Positions 35,715 to 43,928 of a stretch of 64,000 nt of DNA are shown here, in pieces. The position numbers were made by a program, and so were the translations under genes. The notes under the pieces were generated by a model. It searched no databases. It had not been told where the DNA came from and saw nothing but the letters and a program-made list of their open reading frames with translations. Position 1 is the first letter of the stretch; each line of letters starts with the position of its first letter. This DNA is from Fibrobacter sp. (GTDB lineage: Bacteria > Fibrobacterota > Fibrobacteria > Fibrobacterales > Fibrobacteraceae): NCBI GenBank assembly GCA_024398835.1, contig JAKSIK010000010.1, positions 23,164-87,163 of the forward strand, read 5' to 3'.

Positions 35715-36825
35715 TCTTCTAGATCAAATTGGAATGGGCGATGCCGTCCTTACGGGGAAGAAGGCCTGGACTTATGCGGAAGAGATTCTTCTGCAGGTTT
35801 CTCGCACCTTTGCGCTGAATATCAATGTGCTTAAGGGTAAGCTCCACAAGAGCATTCTTTTGGCTTACCTGTACCTCCGCATTGCAGATACGGTGGAAGA
35901 CGACCCTGATATGAAGGCTTCCGAGAAGGAAGTGATTCTTGGTCTCTTTGCGAAGATTTTCAAGTCGCCCGAATTGCGGGAAGATGATATCGAGGCTTTT
36001 GAAAAGTCTCTGCCAGATGCATGGCGCAAGTCGGAACACCCTTACATGAACCTCTGCCTCCACACACATGTGGTGGTGCCGCTGTTGAAGGAACTGCCCG
36101 AAATCTATGCGGCTCCGGTTCGTGATGTGACGGTGGAAATGTGCGGTGGCATGGCGAAGTTTGCGCTGCGGCAGGAGGCTGCACTCAGCTCCGGCTGGTT
36201 CACACTGGAAAGCGTCAGCGATTTGGATGAATACTGCTACTATGTGGCAGGGATTGTCGGGAAGCTCCTCACGCACCTCTTTGCGGCAGACACTTGCCTC
36301 ATTGGCGGTAAACTGAAGGCGGAGATGCAGAAACTGGATGTGAGTTTCGGGCTTGCTTTGCAGGTGGCGAACATCGTGAAGGACTGCGTAGAGGATTCCA
36401 CCCGCCGGGTCTGCTTCATTCCTGAAGAGATTTGCCGCCGGCATGGGTTCGAACATTCCTACGACATGTTCAAGGCTGCAGATGTATTGGCTGCAATGTC
36501 GGCTGAAGAACGCTCTGATTATGACAAGCGCCGTGCCGCAGTGATGGAAGAACTGGTGATGAAGACCTGGAAGCATCTGGATGACGCTATTGCCTACACC
36601 AAACTCATCCCGGCAGTGAAGCGCCGGACTCGATTGTTCTGCCTGTGGCCGCTCTTTATGGCTGCAGAGAATATGAAGATTATCGGGAATGGTTCTTCCA
36701 TTTTTGCCTCTGAAAAGAAAGTGAAGATTACACGGGATACGGTGAAGCGGATTATCACCCAGACTATGCTCCACTTTTATTCCGATTCCTGGATTGACAA
36801 ATCCTATAGCGTGTTGAGACCCTGA
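35707..36825 (+). CDS. Squalene/phytoene synthase-family enzyme, squalene synthase-like
   Basis: A 372-residue head-to-head prenyl transferase. The first aspartate-rich motif is RIADTVEDDP (Asp61-Asp66) and the second is NIVKDCVEDSTRR (residues 222-234); YCYYVAGIVGKLL near residue 176 also fits. The DTVEDD form, the length, and the LFCLWPLFMAAENM helix with KITRDTVKR near the C-terminus match squalene synthase (FDFT1 type) better than the shorter phytoene synthases or HpnC/HpnD. The expected reaction joins two farnesyl diphosphates to squalene with NADPH, at the membrane. The upstream membrane protein overlaps it and lspA follows by four nt. No squalene cyclase is in the window. Confidence 0.8.
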   Translation: MANLLDQIGMGDAVLTGKKAWTYAEEILLQVSRTFALNINVLKGKLHKSILLAYLYLRIADTVEDDPDMKASEKEVILGLFAKIFKSPELREDDIEAFEKSLPDAWRKSEHPYMNLCLHTHVVVPLLKELPEIYAAPVRDVTVEMCGGMAKFALRQEAALSSGWFTLESVSDLDEYCYYVAGIVGKLLTHLFAADTCLIGGKLKAEMQKLDVSFGLALQVANIVKDCVEDSTRRVCFIPEEICRRHGFEHSYDMFKAADVLAAMSAEERSDYDKRRAAVMEELVMKTWKHLDDAIAYTKLIPAVKRRTRLFCLWPLFMAAENMKIIGNGSSIFASEKKVKITRDTVKRIITQTMLHFYSDSWIDKSYSVLRP

Positions 36826-36829
36826 ATTT

Positions 36830-37429
36830 ATGTGTGATGCAGTGAAGACAAAGTGGTATAACAATTTCTGGTTCCATATCGGAATTATCGTCTTTAGTAT
36901 TGTGGCAGACCAATTGACCAAGCTCTGGGCTTTGGCGCGTTTTACCAACGAGACGGGGGCTCCCAACCACGAATACATCAATGTGGTGGGGGAGTTTATT
37001 CGCTTTGGCCTCGTGTTCAATAAGGGTGCCGCTTTTAGCAGTCGCCCTCAGGATTTGCTGCCGTTCCTTCCGCCAGTTGTTTTCTTCATTCTCATTTCTG
37101 TGGTGGCGGCAGTAGTGCTTTTCATTTTCTACCGGAGCATCGACAAGCGTGATTATCTCTCCCGCATTGGCGTGGTGATGATTCTCGGCGGTGCGGTGGG
37201 CAATTTCATTGACCGCATGCGGCTGCAGATGGTGGTTGATTTTATCGATTGCGATTTGCCGGACTTCATCATGACACGGTTCCCCACATTCAATGTGGCG
37301 GATTCCTTCGTGACGGTTGGCGTTGCCTTCGTAGTCCTTTCTCCGCTCCTCTTGAAAAAGCTTCACAAGCAAATCAAGGAAGAAAAGGAAGCCAAGGCCG
37401 CGAAAACAGAGAAAGCCGTTGGGGATTAG
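36830..37429 (+). CDS. lspA: Lipoprotein signal peptidase II
   Basis: LspA cuts signal peptides from prolipoproteins before the lipidated Cys; several such substrates are in this window. The 199-residue protein has four membrane helices. The two catalytic aspartates are in VVDFID (Asp137) and FNVADSF (Asp158), with the signature GGAVGNFIDRM before them and the FNKGAAFS segment near residue 64. The C-terminal tail (about residues 175-199) is unusually Lys/Glu-rich. It lies four nt after the squalene-synthase-like gene, so they are probably cotranscribed. Confidence 0.95.
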   Translation: MCDAVKTKWYNNFWFHIGIIVFSIVADQLTKLWALARFTNETGAPNHEYINVVGEFIRFGLVFNKGAAFSSRPQDLLPFLPPVVFFILISVVAAVVLFIFYRSIDKRDYLSRIGVVMILGGAVGNFIDRMRLQMVVDFIDCDLPDFIMTRFPTFNVADSFVTVGVAFVVLSPLLLKKLHKQIKEEKEAKAAKTEKAVGD

Positions 37430-37438
37430 AGTGGGTGA

Positions 37439-37475
37439 CGTCATTGCGAGGCCGAAGGCCGTGGCAATCCAAGAT
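37439..37475. repeat. CATTGCGAG palindromic repeat, short copy
   Basis: CGTCATTGCGAG, then a small hairpin GGCC-GAA-GGCC, then GTGGCAATCC and AAGAT. It lies between lspA and the FISUMP gene. It is related to the longer element at 41183-41363 but has a different central palindrome. Confidence 0.75.
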
Positions 37476-37492
37476 AGTTAGGAGTTTAAAAG

Positions 37493-38335
37493 ATGTTTCG
37501 CTGGATGTGGAAGAGCCTTCTGTTCATCGCCTTGTCTATGCTGGTTGCATGTGGCAGTGATAGCAGCTCTGCTAACGAAGAATCCGGGGATAATCTCTCC
37601 TCGTCAAATGAAATCAGTTCGTCTAGCGTTCCTCAGGCAGAATGGAATTCAGAAACAAATACCTTGAAAGATACTCGGGATGGCGAGGTTTATAAAACCG
37701 TGAAAATCGGTGACCAGGTTTGGATGGCGGAAAATCTGAACTTCAAGCCAGAAGACGCGAAACTTTCTGTTTGCGGGGGCGGTCCTAGCGAAAGCCGGGA
37801 TATGAGTCTGGGCGACTGTGAAAAGTATGGCCGCTTGTACACCTTGGCGGAGGCTCTTGGGCTCATTCATGTCAAAGAGAGTTTGTGGGATGTGGATTAC
37901 TCGTATAATTTGCTGGATAGCGCCAAGGATGAACAAGGTTATGTCCGTGGAATTTGCCCAGGGGGTTGGCATTTGCCGGATACTTTGGAATGGAAAACCT
38001 TGTTTGTAAAGGCAGTGGAGCGAAATGGAGCGTCTGCAGGTCAAACATTAAGATCTACCACAGAATGGAGAGATGTTGATGGACAGGGGCAGCCTTTCGC
38101 TGATGTGGGTACAGACGATTTTGGATTTACGATTCTGCCCGCAGGAATCTATAACAGCTACCTTTACAGTTATATTGGTGTAACGGAATATGCTTCATTT
38201 TGGACGGCAACGCTAATAAAAAATTTATATGGGGTAAGAGCTGGATTCCATTGGGATAATGAATTCGGATTTGCCGGTGATGGTGGCACAAAAGATTCGG
38301 GTGCTTCAATACGTTGCGTGAAAAATGAAAAGTGA
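37493..38335 (+). CDS. FISUMP-domain lipoprotein
   Basis: A 280-residue predicted lipoprotein with lipobox LVAC near residue 20 and a Ser-rich linker (about residues 22-48). The rest matches the Fibrobacter succinogenes major paralogous domain: DGEVYKTVKIGDQVWMAENLNF near residue 62, CEKYGRLYTLAEAL, GICPGGWHLPDTLEWKTLF near residue 155, GFTILPAGIY, FWTATL and SIRCVKNE at the end. This fold is C-type-lectin-like in related proteins and occurs in dozens of paralogues in Fibrobacter genomes; functions are largely unknown. It is the strongest taxonomic marker here. A CATTGCGAG repeat separates it from lspA. Confidence 0.92.
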   Translation: MFRWMWKSLLFIALSMLVACGSDSSSANEESGDNLSSSNEISSSSVPQAEWNSETNTLKDTRDGEVYKTVKIGDQVWMAENLNFKPEDAKLSVCGGGPSESRDMSLGDCEKYGRLYTLAEALGLIHVKESLWDVDYSYNLLDSAKDEQGYVRGICPGGWHLPDTLEWKTLFVKAVERNGASAGQTLRSTTEWRDVDGQGQPFADVGTDDFGFTILPAGIYNSYLYSYIGVTEYASFWTATLIKNLYGVRAGFHWDNEFGFAGDGGTKDSGASIRCVKNEK

Positions 38336-38367
38336 GTTTTAGATCAGACTCAGTTGTAGAACGGTTT

Positions 38368-39645
38368 ATGAATTATCTTGTTGACGAAAAAAATAGCGGA
38401 GAACGCATTGATAAGTTCCTTACTGCGGTAATGGACAATGTTTCCCGTACCGATGTACAGAAGTTAATTGCTGCTGGCGAAGTAAAAGTCGGTGGTAGTG
38501 TTGCCGCAAAGAATTTGAAGGTGGAAACCGGAATGGTTGTTGTGGTGGATAAGGTTCCAGAGAAAGAGGCTTCCACCCTCACACCAGAAAATATCCCGCT
38601 GGATATAGTCTACGAAGATGATGACATCGTGGTTTTGAACAAGCCCCGCAATCTGGTGGTGCATCCGGGAAATGGCGTGCAGAACGGCACGCTTGCGGCA
38701 GGCCTTCTCTATCATTTCAAGGAAAATCTTTCGGCAGTGAACGGGCCTCTCCGCCCGGGAATCGTTCATCGCTTGGATAAGGATACGCCGGGGCTTATGG
38801 TGGTGGCAAAAAATGATGCTGCCCACAGGCATTTGGCTCACCAGCTGGAAACCCGGACTCTCCACCGCACATACAATGCTTTGGTTTGGGGTTGCCCCCG
38901 CGATTTGGAAGGCTGCATTGACGCCCCCATTGGACGTAACCCTAAAAACCGCTTGAAGATGGCGGTGGTGAAGGGCGGCAAGGAAAGCCGCACCCATTTT
39001 GTGGCCAAGGAATTCTTTGCCTTTGCCACTTTGCTGGAATTGCAGTTGGAATCGGGACGTACGCACCAGATTCGCGTCCATAGCCGCTATACCGGGCACC
39101 CTGTCGTTGGAGACCCGCTGTATGATGGTCGTGAGGAAAGCCTGAGCCGCGTTCCTCCGCTGATGCGAGATATTGCAGAAAAGGTTCTGGAGATTGCTCC
39201 TGCGCAGCTTTTGCAGGCGGTGAAAATCGAACTCATTCACCCTACAACGGGTAAGAAGTTGAAGTTCAAAGTTCCGCTGGAAAAGCCTTTTGCTCAGGCT
39301 CTAAAACTCTTGAAGAAGGAATGCCCTGCAGAGGCACCCTCATACGATGAGGATACGGGTTTCAGAGATTTTGATGCAGGAATCCGTTTTGAGGAAGAAT
39401 CGGATTTTGATGAATTTGTAGAACCGCTGGAAATGCCGATAGAAGATGTGGCTCCTCCCATCAAAGAACGCAAGACTCGTCGGGAGCGAATGGCGGAGAA
39501 GGCTGCTAATGCCGCACGCCGCAAGGCTGTTGCTGCGGAGCGCAAGCGTATCAAGCAGGAAAAGGCTGCACGCCGTAAAGGAATTCCTCCAGAAGATTTT
39601 GTGCAGCCCGGTTACGAGCCCACCATTGATCCGGATTTGCTCTAA
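38368..39645 (+). CDS. RluD-like 23S rRNA pseudouridine synthase with long charged tail
   Basis: A pseudouridine synthase of the RluA/RluD family. Residues 8-60 are an S4 RNA-binding domain (SGERIDKFLTAVMDNVSRTDVQKLI). The catalytic domain has HRLDKDTPGLMVVAKN with Asp137, RTLHRTYNALVWG, and ESGRTHQIRVHSRYTGHPVVGDPLYDG. The family part ends near residue 315. A tail of about 105 residues follows, first acidic (EEESDFDEFVEPLE), then strongly basic and Ala-rich (RRERMAEKAANAARRKAVAA), which is unusual for RluD. The ATG at 38368 is preferred to a GTG at 38332 that overlaps the FISUMP stop. Confidence 0.88.
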   Translation: MNYLVDEKNSGERIDKFLTAVMDNVSRTDVQKLIAAGEVKVGGSVAAKNLKVETGMVVVVDKVPEKEASTLTPENIPLDIVYEDDDIVVLNKPRNLVVHPGNGVQNGTLAAGLLYHFKENLSAVNGPLRPGIVHRLDKDTPGLMVVAKNDAAHRHLAHQLETRTLHRTYNALVWGCPRDLEGCIDAPIGRNPKNRLKMAVVKGGKESRTHFVAKEFFAFATLLELQLESGRTHQIRVHSRYTGHPVVGDPLYDGREESLSRVPPLMRDIAEKVLEIAPAQLLQAVKIELIHPTTGKKLKFKVPLEKPFAQALKLLKKECPAEAPSYDEDTGFRDFDAGIRFEEESDFDEFVEPLEMPIEDVAPPIKERKTRRERMAEKAANAARRKAVAAERKRIKQEKAARRKGIPPEDFVQPGYEPTIDPDLL

Positions 39646-39682
39646 AATCTAGCGCAAACTCTGATTTGGAGCAAATTTTAAT

Positions 39683-40174
39683 CTAGCGAACAATCCGTTT
39701 CTTTAATTTGTTTGTAAGCTCTTTCTGTGCTTCGCGGCGGATTCCCGCTTCTTTGTAGCGGCGCTTTTCTGCGGCTGTTTGAGGAACGATGGCGGGAACG
39801 GGAATAGGTTTTCCGTTATCATCAATGGCCACAAATGTCATGTAGGCACGGCATATATCTTTCACTGCCATATTCTCGTTGGGGAAGGTTCCCGTTACTT
39901 TGAGCCCGATTTCCATAGAAGTATTGAAAGCCCTGTTCACAGACGCCTTGATGTCGAGAATTGTCCCTACAACGGCAGGATTATAGAACTGAATGCTGTT
40001 CATAGAAACGGTAGTGACTTTGCTTTCGCAATGCCTTATTGCGGAAATGCAGGCCGCCTTGTCCAAAAGGGAAATCATGTGCCCGCCAAAAACCAGATAA
40101 TAGGCGTTGACGTTGGAGGGCTGAACGACATCGGTTGTTTCTACGCAGGAATCTTTCACAAATTTCTTTTTCAT
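39683..40174 (-). CDS. Hotdog-fold acyl-CoA thioesterase
   Basis: A 163-residue enzyme of the acyl-CoA hydrolase (YciA/BACH) group. The hotdog core shows VVQPSNVNAYYLVFGGHMISLLDKAACISA near residues 16-45, where the Asn and Asp are the usual catalytic positions, then TVSMNSIQFYNPAVVGTILDIKASVNRAFNTSMEIGLKVTG and YMTFVAIDDNGKPIPVP. Its substrate range is not readable. A basic C-terminal tail follows. TATATTAG lies five nt before the ATG at 40174 and no ribosome binding site is seen, so its message is probably leaderless. It stands alone, convergent with the RluD-like gene. Confidence 0.88.
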   Translation of the reverse strand: MKKKFVKDSCVETTDVVQPSNVNAYYLVFGGHMISLLDKAACISAIRHCESKVTTVSMNSIQFYNPAVVGTILDIKASVNRAFNTSMEIGLKVTGTFPNENMAVKDICRAYMTFVAIDDNGKPIPVPAIVPQTAAEKRRYKEAGIRREAQKELTNKLKKRIVR

Positions 40175-40179
40175 ATTTT

Positions 40180-40187
40180 CTAATATA
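40180..40187 (-). promoter_or_regulatory. Promoter box TATATTAG, 5 nt before the thioesterase ATG
   Basis: The minus strand reads TATATTAG-AAAAT-ATG. Same geometry as the boxes before miaB, asparaginase and the MMPL gene. Confidence 0.5.
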
Positions 40188-40248
40188 GCTTTTTGATAAT
40201 TAAGATGAGAACCCCAAAAATGTTGCTAGATTGTAGGTAGAGGTTCTA

Positions 40249-41169
40249 ATGAAGGTTTTTGTTACAGGTGTTGCTGGTCAGCTTGGCCATGATGTGGTGA
40301 ATGAATTGGCAAAGCGTGGCTATGTCGGAGTGGGTTGTGATATTGCTCCCGTTTACGCTGGCATTGCTGACGGAAGTGCTGTGACGCAGGCTCCATACGT
40401 GTCTATGGATATTACCAATGAATCCATGGTTGCAGAATCCATCAAAAATGTAGCCCCGGATGTGGTGGTGCATTGTGCAGCCTGGACTGCCGTAGACTTG
40501 GCGGAAGACGAGGATAAACAGGAAAAGGTGCGTGCCATCAATGCCAAGGGAACGGAAAACATTGCGAAGGTCTGCAAAGCCATTGGCGCGAAAATGGTCT
40601 ACATCAGTACGGACTATGTGTTTGATGGCCAGGGAACGGAACCTTGGAAACCGGATTGCAAGGATTACAAACCTTTGAATGTTTATGGACAAACTAAATT
40701 AGAAGGGGAGTTGGCGGTTTCTTCCCTTTTGGAAAAGTTCTTTATTGTCCGCATTGCCTGGGTTTTTGGCCTCAACGGGAAGAATTTCATCAAAACCATG
40801 CTGAATGTGGGCAAAACTCACGATACGGTTCGTGTGGTGAATGACCAGATTGGAACGCCAACCTATACGCTGGATTTGTCCCGCCTGCTGGTGGATATGA
40901 TTGAGACGGAAAAGTACGGTTATTATCATGCTACCAACGAGGGCGGATTTATCAGCTGGTTTGATTTTACCAAGGAAATCTATCGCCAGGCGGGGCTTAA
41001 GACAAATGTTCTTCCGGTGACTACGGCGGAATATGGCTTGAGCAAGGCGGCTCGCCCCTTCAATAGCCGTTTGGATAAGAGTAAATTGGTGGAGGCTGGT
41101 TTCAAGCCGCTGCCAACATGGCAAGATGCTTTGAGCCGCTATCTGAAGGAAATCGGGGAAGTATCGTAG
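40249..41169 (+). CDS. rmlD: dTDP-4-dehydrorhamnose reductase
   Basis: The last step of dTDP-L-rhamnose synthesis, reducing dTDP-4-dehydrorhamnose with NAD(P)H. The 306-residue SDR protein has the nucleotide loop VTGVAGQLGHDV, the metal and substrate region CAAWTAVDLAEDE near residue 80, YISTDYVFDGQG near residue 120, the catalytic YGQTK (Tyr144, Lys148 region) and RIAWVFGLNGKNFIKTML. RfbA, B and C homologues are not adjacent; the nucleotidyltransferase at 21471 could in principle supply an NDP-sugar, but nothing ties them. GAGG precedes the ATG. Confidence 0.92.
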   Translation: MKVFVTGVAGQLGHDVVNELAKRGYVGVGCDIAPVYAGIADGSAVTQAPYVSMDITNESMVAESIKNVAPDVVVHCAAWTAVDLAEDEDKQEKVRAINAKGTENIAKVCKAIGAKMVYISTDYVFDGQGTEPWKPDCKDYKPLNVYGQTKLEGELAVSSLLEKFFIVRIAWVFGLNGKNFIKTMLNVGKTHDTVRVVNDQIGTPTYTLDLSRLLVDMIETEKYGYYHATNEGGFISWFDFTKEIYRQAGLKTNVLPVTTAEYGLSKAARPFNSRLDKSKLVEAGFKPLPTWQDALSRYLKEIGEVS

Positions 41170-41182
41170 TAGTGATTCTCAC

Positions 41183-41363
41183 CTAGCACGTCATTGCACT
41201 TCGTGCCATAACGCTTTGTTTATCAAAAGCAATTCCATAAATGGTCTTGCGCTTGATAACCTAGCGCGTCATTGCGAGCGCCGTTAAGGCGCGTGGCAAT
41301 CCAAGATGGTTTTACAAAGACGTGCTTCATGGATTGCTTCGGAGCAGAACTCCTCGCAATGAC
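41183..41363. repeat. CATTGCGAG palindromic repeat, long copy
   Basis: The main element at 41267-41363 begins CGTCATTGCGAG and ends CTCGCAATGAC, so its ends are inverted repeats. Inside are GGCAATCCA (41295-41303) and its inverse TGGATTGC (41330-41337), plus a GCGCC-GTTAA-GGCGC hairpin. A degraded copy, CTAGCACGTCATTGCACTTCGTGCC, precedes it at 41183-41207. It fills the gap between the convergent rmlD and topB genes. No transposase gene is present. Confidence 0.75.
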
Positions 41364-41372
41364 ATTAGGAGA

Positions 41373-43898
41373 CTATTTTATCACTTCCACAGTCAGTTTG
41401 TTGAAGGCAATCTGGCCGTTTTCTTTTAAGGAGAGGGCTGCTCGGAATGTGGTGTCGTTCTTTTTGAAACCTTCCAGAACGGGAGATTGCTTGTCTTTCA
41501 CGAGAGCGAGCAATTCTTCTTCAGAGAAGGGCCGCTGGTAATATACCGCAGGAATGGCGTAGCGGCAGCGGTCACAGCCGTAGAGTGCGTTCCCGTCCAC
41601 ATCAACCTTGTGAAGATTTCCGCTGCACATGGGGCAGGGGAAGCCTTTGGGCGGAAAGTCGAAAACTGCACGGCCCGAGGCTTCGTCGAAGGCGAGTTTT
41701 GCCCGGAAGGTAGTGCCCTTCTTGCTGATAAAGCCGGAGAGAACGTCCGTATGTTTTTCGGTGAGGAGCTGCTTCATCTCGCAGTGACTGAGGGCGCGGC
41801 CCGCGATGGTGTGCCCGATTTTGAAGCCGCAGTTTTCGGCTTTGCAGACATAGCCCCAGGGCGCCATTTCTAGCGGGTTCCCGCATTTGGGGCAATTGAT
41901 TGCCTCGGTGGCGGCTTCACGCTCAAATTGGGTGCCGTATTTTTCTTTGAGGGTGGCGAACAATTCCTTCACGTAGTTCACGATGCCGTCGCGGAACTCT
42001 ACGGGAGATAGCGTTCCTTTTTCCACCTGGGAGAGTTTGAATTCCCACTCGCCGGTCATTTCCGGAGATTTGACTTTCTCGTCCATGAGGGCGATGACTT
42101 CCCGGCCACGAGGCGTGCTGACCAGATTGTTTTTCTGCGCCTCGATGAAGCCGCGTTTTTTGAGGGTCTCGATGATACCCGCCTGCGTGGCCGGGGTTCC
42201 GAGGCCTCTATCCTTCATAGCTTCCGCCAGCTCCTCGTTCTCGATTTGCTTCCCTGCGGTTTTCATGGCGGCAAGAAGTGTTGCTTCCGTGTAATATTTG
42301 GGTTTGCTCTTCTTTTTCTTCTGCAATTCAAGTGCTTCAAAGGGAGCTGTATCGCCAGTTTTCCAATCGGGGAAGGCTTCCACCATGTTGGTGATGTCGT
42401 CGCCATCAGACTTGTCCGCAGAATCATTTCCTGCGTCTCCGTTACCTGCCGACCCATTATCTTTTTTGGATTTCTTTTTCTTTTCTTCTTTGACGATGGC
42501 GCGGAAGCCCAGGTCTTCGTTCTGCTTCAGTTTCAGGCGGAAGGTTTCTAGATCCTTCGCTTCACTGGTACTTTGTAATTCGTAATTCATAATTGAAAAG
42601 TCCGCAGGACTTTTCAAAGTCACTTCCATCTCGTTCCATACGTAGGGTTTGAGCCATGCGTTAATGAACCGCTCCTTGGCGAGCTCATAAATCTTCTGCT
42701 CCATTTCGGGGAGTTTGCTCAAATCGCCGGCCTCTCCGGTAGGGATGATGGCGTAGTGGTCCGTCACCTTGCTCGAATTGATGAAGACGAAGGAATCGTT
42801 CTCTGGCCGGAACAAAGCCTTCTGCGCCGGGTTCGCCAGGTGGCTCGCTAGTTGGTAAGCCTCGTGCTGCATGGAATCGGGCAGGTATTGGGAGTCGGTA
42901 CGAGGGTAGGTGAGGAGCTTCTTTTCGTACAAATTCTGTGCGCAATCCAACACTTGCTGGGCGCTCATCTTGAACCGCTTATTTCCCTCTTTTTGCAGTT
43001 CCGTCAAGTCGAAGGGCTTGGAAGGGAATTGCTTTTTTGTGGCGGTTTCAATTTTTGAGATGCGTGCTTCTGCAGGCGCCTTGCATTTTTCGATGATGGC
43101 GTTTGGTTCCGCCTCTTTTTCAAAAACCGCGACCTTCATGGTGCCCGCAGAGTTACTGCGCGCGGAATCGTTATCGCTATTTTTGTCAGGTCGCAATAAC
43201 TGTGCCTGGAATCCTTTCCACGTGCCCACGACGCTGTAGTAGTAGAGCTCCTTGAATTGCTCCACCAAGGTGTCTCTTTCCACCACCAAGTTCAATGTGG
43301 GCGTTTGCACGCGGCCTACGGAGATGAGTTTTCCGCGGCCTGCCGTAAGCGTGTATGCGCGGGTGGTGTTGAGTCCCACCATCCAATCGGCCCGTTGTCG
43401 GAGTCGTGCGGCGTAACTCAGATTCAATCGCTTGGTGGAATCCTCCAGATTTTTCCAGGCCTTGTCCAGATCCTTGGCCACATAGCTGTTGACCCACAAA
43501 CGCTTGACGGATTTTTTCCGGAAGTCTGGTGTAAAATCCAATATCAAATCAAAAATCAGGTTTCCTTCGCGACCAGCATCCGCGCCGTTCACCAGAGTGT
43601 CTGCTTTTTCCATCATGGAACGCACCACAGCCAGTTGCTTCTTGGTGCTCTCGATTTCCATAAGGCGGAATTTTTCCGGCAATAGCGGCAGATTCCCCAA
43701 TTTCCAAGTTCCTTCCATTCCGGGGTAGGCATCCAGCGGAGCGAGGGTAATGAGGTGGCCCACACACCAGGTGATGCAGTGATTCTTCCCGATGAGGCAG
43801 CCGTCGCCCTGGGTAAAATGTTCTCCCTCGCAGCGCTCCAGCATGGGCTTGTAGTGCTGATTGGCGACGGAAGGTTTTTCTGCCACAAGGAGAATCAT
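41373..43898 (-). CDS. topB: DNA topoisomerase III (TopB family)
   Basis: An 841-residue type IA topoisomerase that passes single strands and decatenates DNA. The TOPRIM domain is at the N-terminus (LLVAEKPSVA, GADAGREGNLIFDLIL near residue 105). The active Tyr is in LLTYPRTDSQYL near residue 335. Residues 640-841 hold a Cys4 zinc ribbon (CPKCGNPLEMAPWGYVCKAENC) and further topoisomerase-repeat units. Two insertions stand out: a Lys-rich then Gly/Asp/Ser low-complexity stretch near residues 465-495, and the segment SIMNYELQST near residue 437, encoded by a dispersed palindromic repeat. It is the last gene of the operon from 52145. No ribosome binding site is seen. Confidence 0.93.
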   Translation of the reverse strand: MILLVAEKPSVANQHYKPMLERCEGEHFTQGDGCLIGKNHCITWCVGHLITLAPLDAYPGMEGTWKLGNLPLLPEKFRLMEIESTKKQLAVVRSMMEKADTLVNGADAGREGNLIFDLILDFTPDFRKKSVKRLWVNSYVAKDLDKAWKNLEDSTKRLNLSYAARLRQRADWMVGLNTTRAYTLTAGRGKLISVGRVQTPTLNLVVERDTLVEQFKELYYYSVVGTWKGFQAQLLRPDKNSDNDSARSNSAGTMKVAVFEKEAEPNAIIEKCKAPAEARISKIETATKKQFPSKPFDLTELQKEGNKRFKMSAQQVLDCAQNLYEKKLLTYPRTDSQYLPDSMQHEAYQLASHLANPAQKALFRPENDSFVFINSSKVTDHYAIIPTGEAGDLSKLPEMEQKIYELAKERFINAWLKPYVWNEMEVTLKSPADFSIMNYELQSTSEAKDLETFRLKLKQNEDLGFRAIVKEEKKKKSKKDNGSAGNGDAGNDSADKSDGDDITNMVEAFPDWKTGDTAPFEALELQKKKKSKPKYYTEATLLAAMKTAGKQIENEELAEAMKDRGLGTPATQAGIIETLKKRGFIEAQKNNLVSTPRGREVIALMDEKVKSPEMTGEWEFKLSQVEKGTLSPVEFRDGIVNYVKELFATLKEKYGTQFEREAATEAINCPKCGNPLEMAPWGYVCKAENCGFKIGHTIAGRALSHCEMKQLLTEKHTDVLSGFISKKGTTFRAKLAFDEASGRAVFDFPPKGFPCPMCSGNLHKVDVDGNALYGCDRCRYAIPAVYYQRPFSEEELLALVKDKQSPVLEGFKKNDTTFRAALSLKENGQIAFNKLTVEVIK
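42571..42617. repeat. Dispersed palindromic repeat inside topB
   Basis: Plus strand 42593-42617 is a perfect 25-bp hairpin TTGAAAAGTCC-GCA-GGACTTTTCAA, and 42571-42594 read GTAATTCGTAATTCATAATT. On the coding strand this is palindrome then AATTATGAATTACGAATTAC, the same plan as the intergenic copies. It is translated in frame as about 16 residues (LKSPADFSIMNYELQS). Confidence 0.75.
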
Positions 43899-43900
43899 AT

Positions 43901-43928
43901 TGCAGATAAATTAATGCAGATAAATTAA
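43901..43928. repeat. Tandem 14-bp direct repeat at the topB start
   Basis: TGCAGATAAATTAA occurs twice without a gap (43901-43914 and 43915-43928). The second copy contains the stop codon of the upstream YciO/Sua5 gene, and the first lies just before the topB ATG. Confidence 0.85.

Noticed and set aside
41272..41541. Small open frame of 89 codons on the plus strand
   Set aside because: It runs from the CATTGCGAG repeat into the antisense of topB, and has no ribosome binding site or motif.
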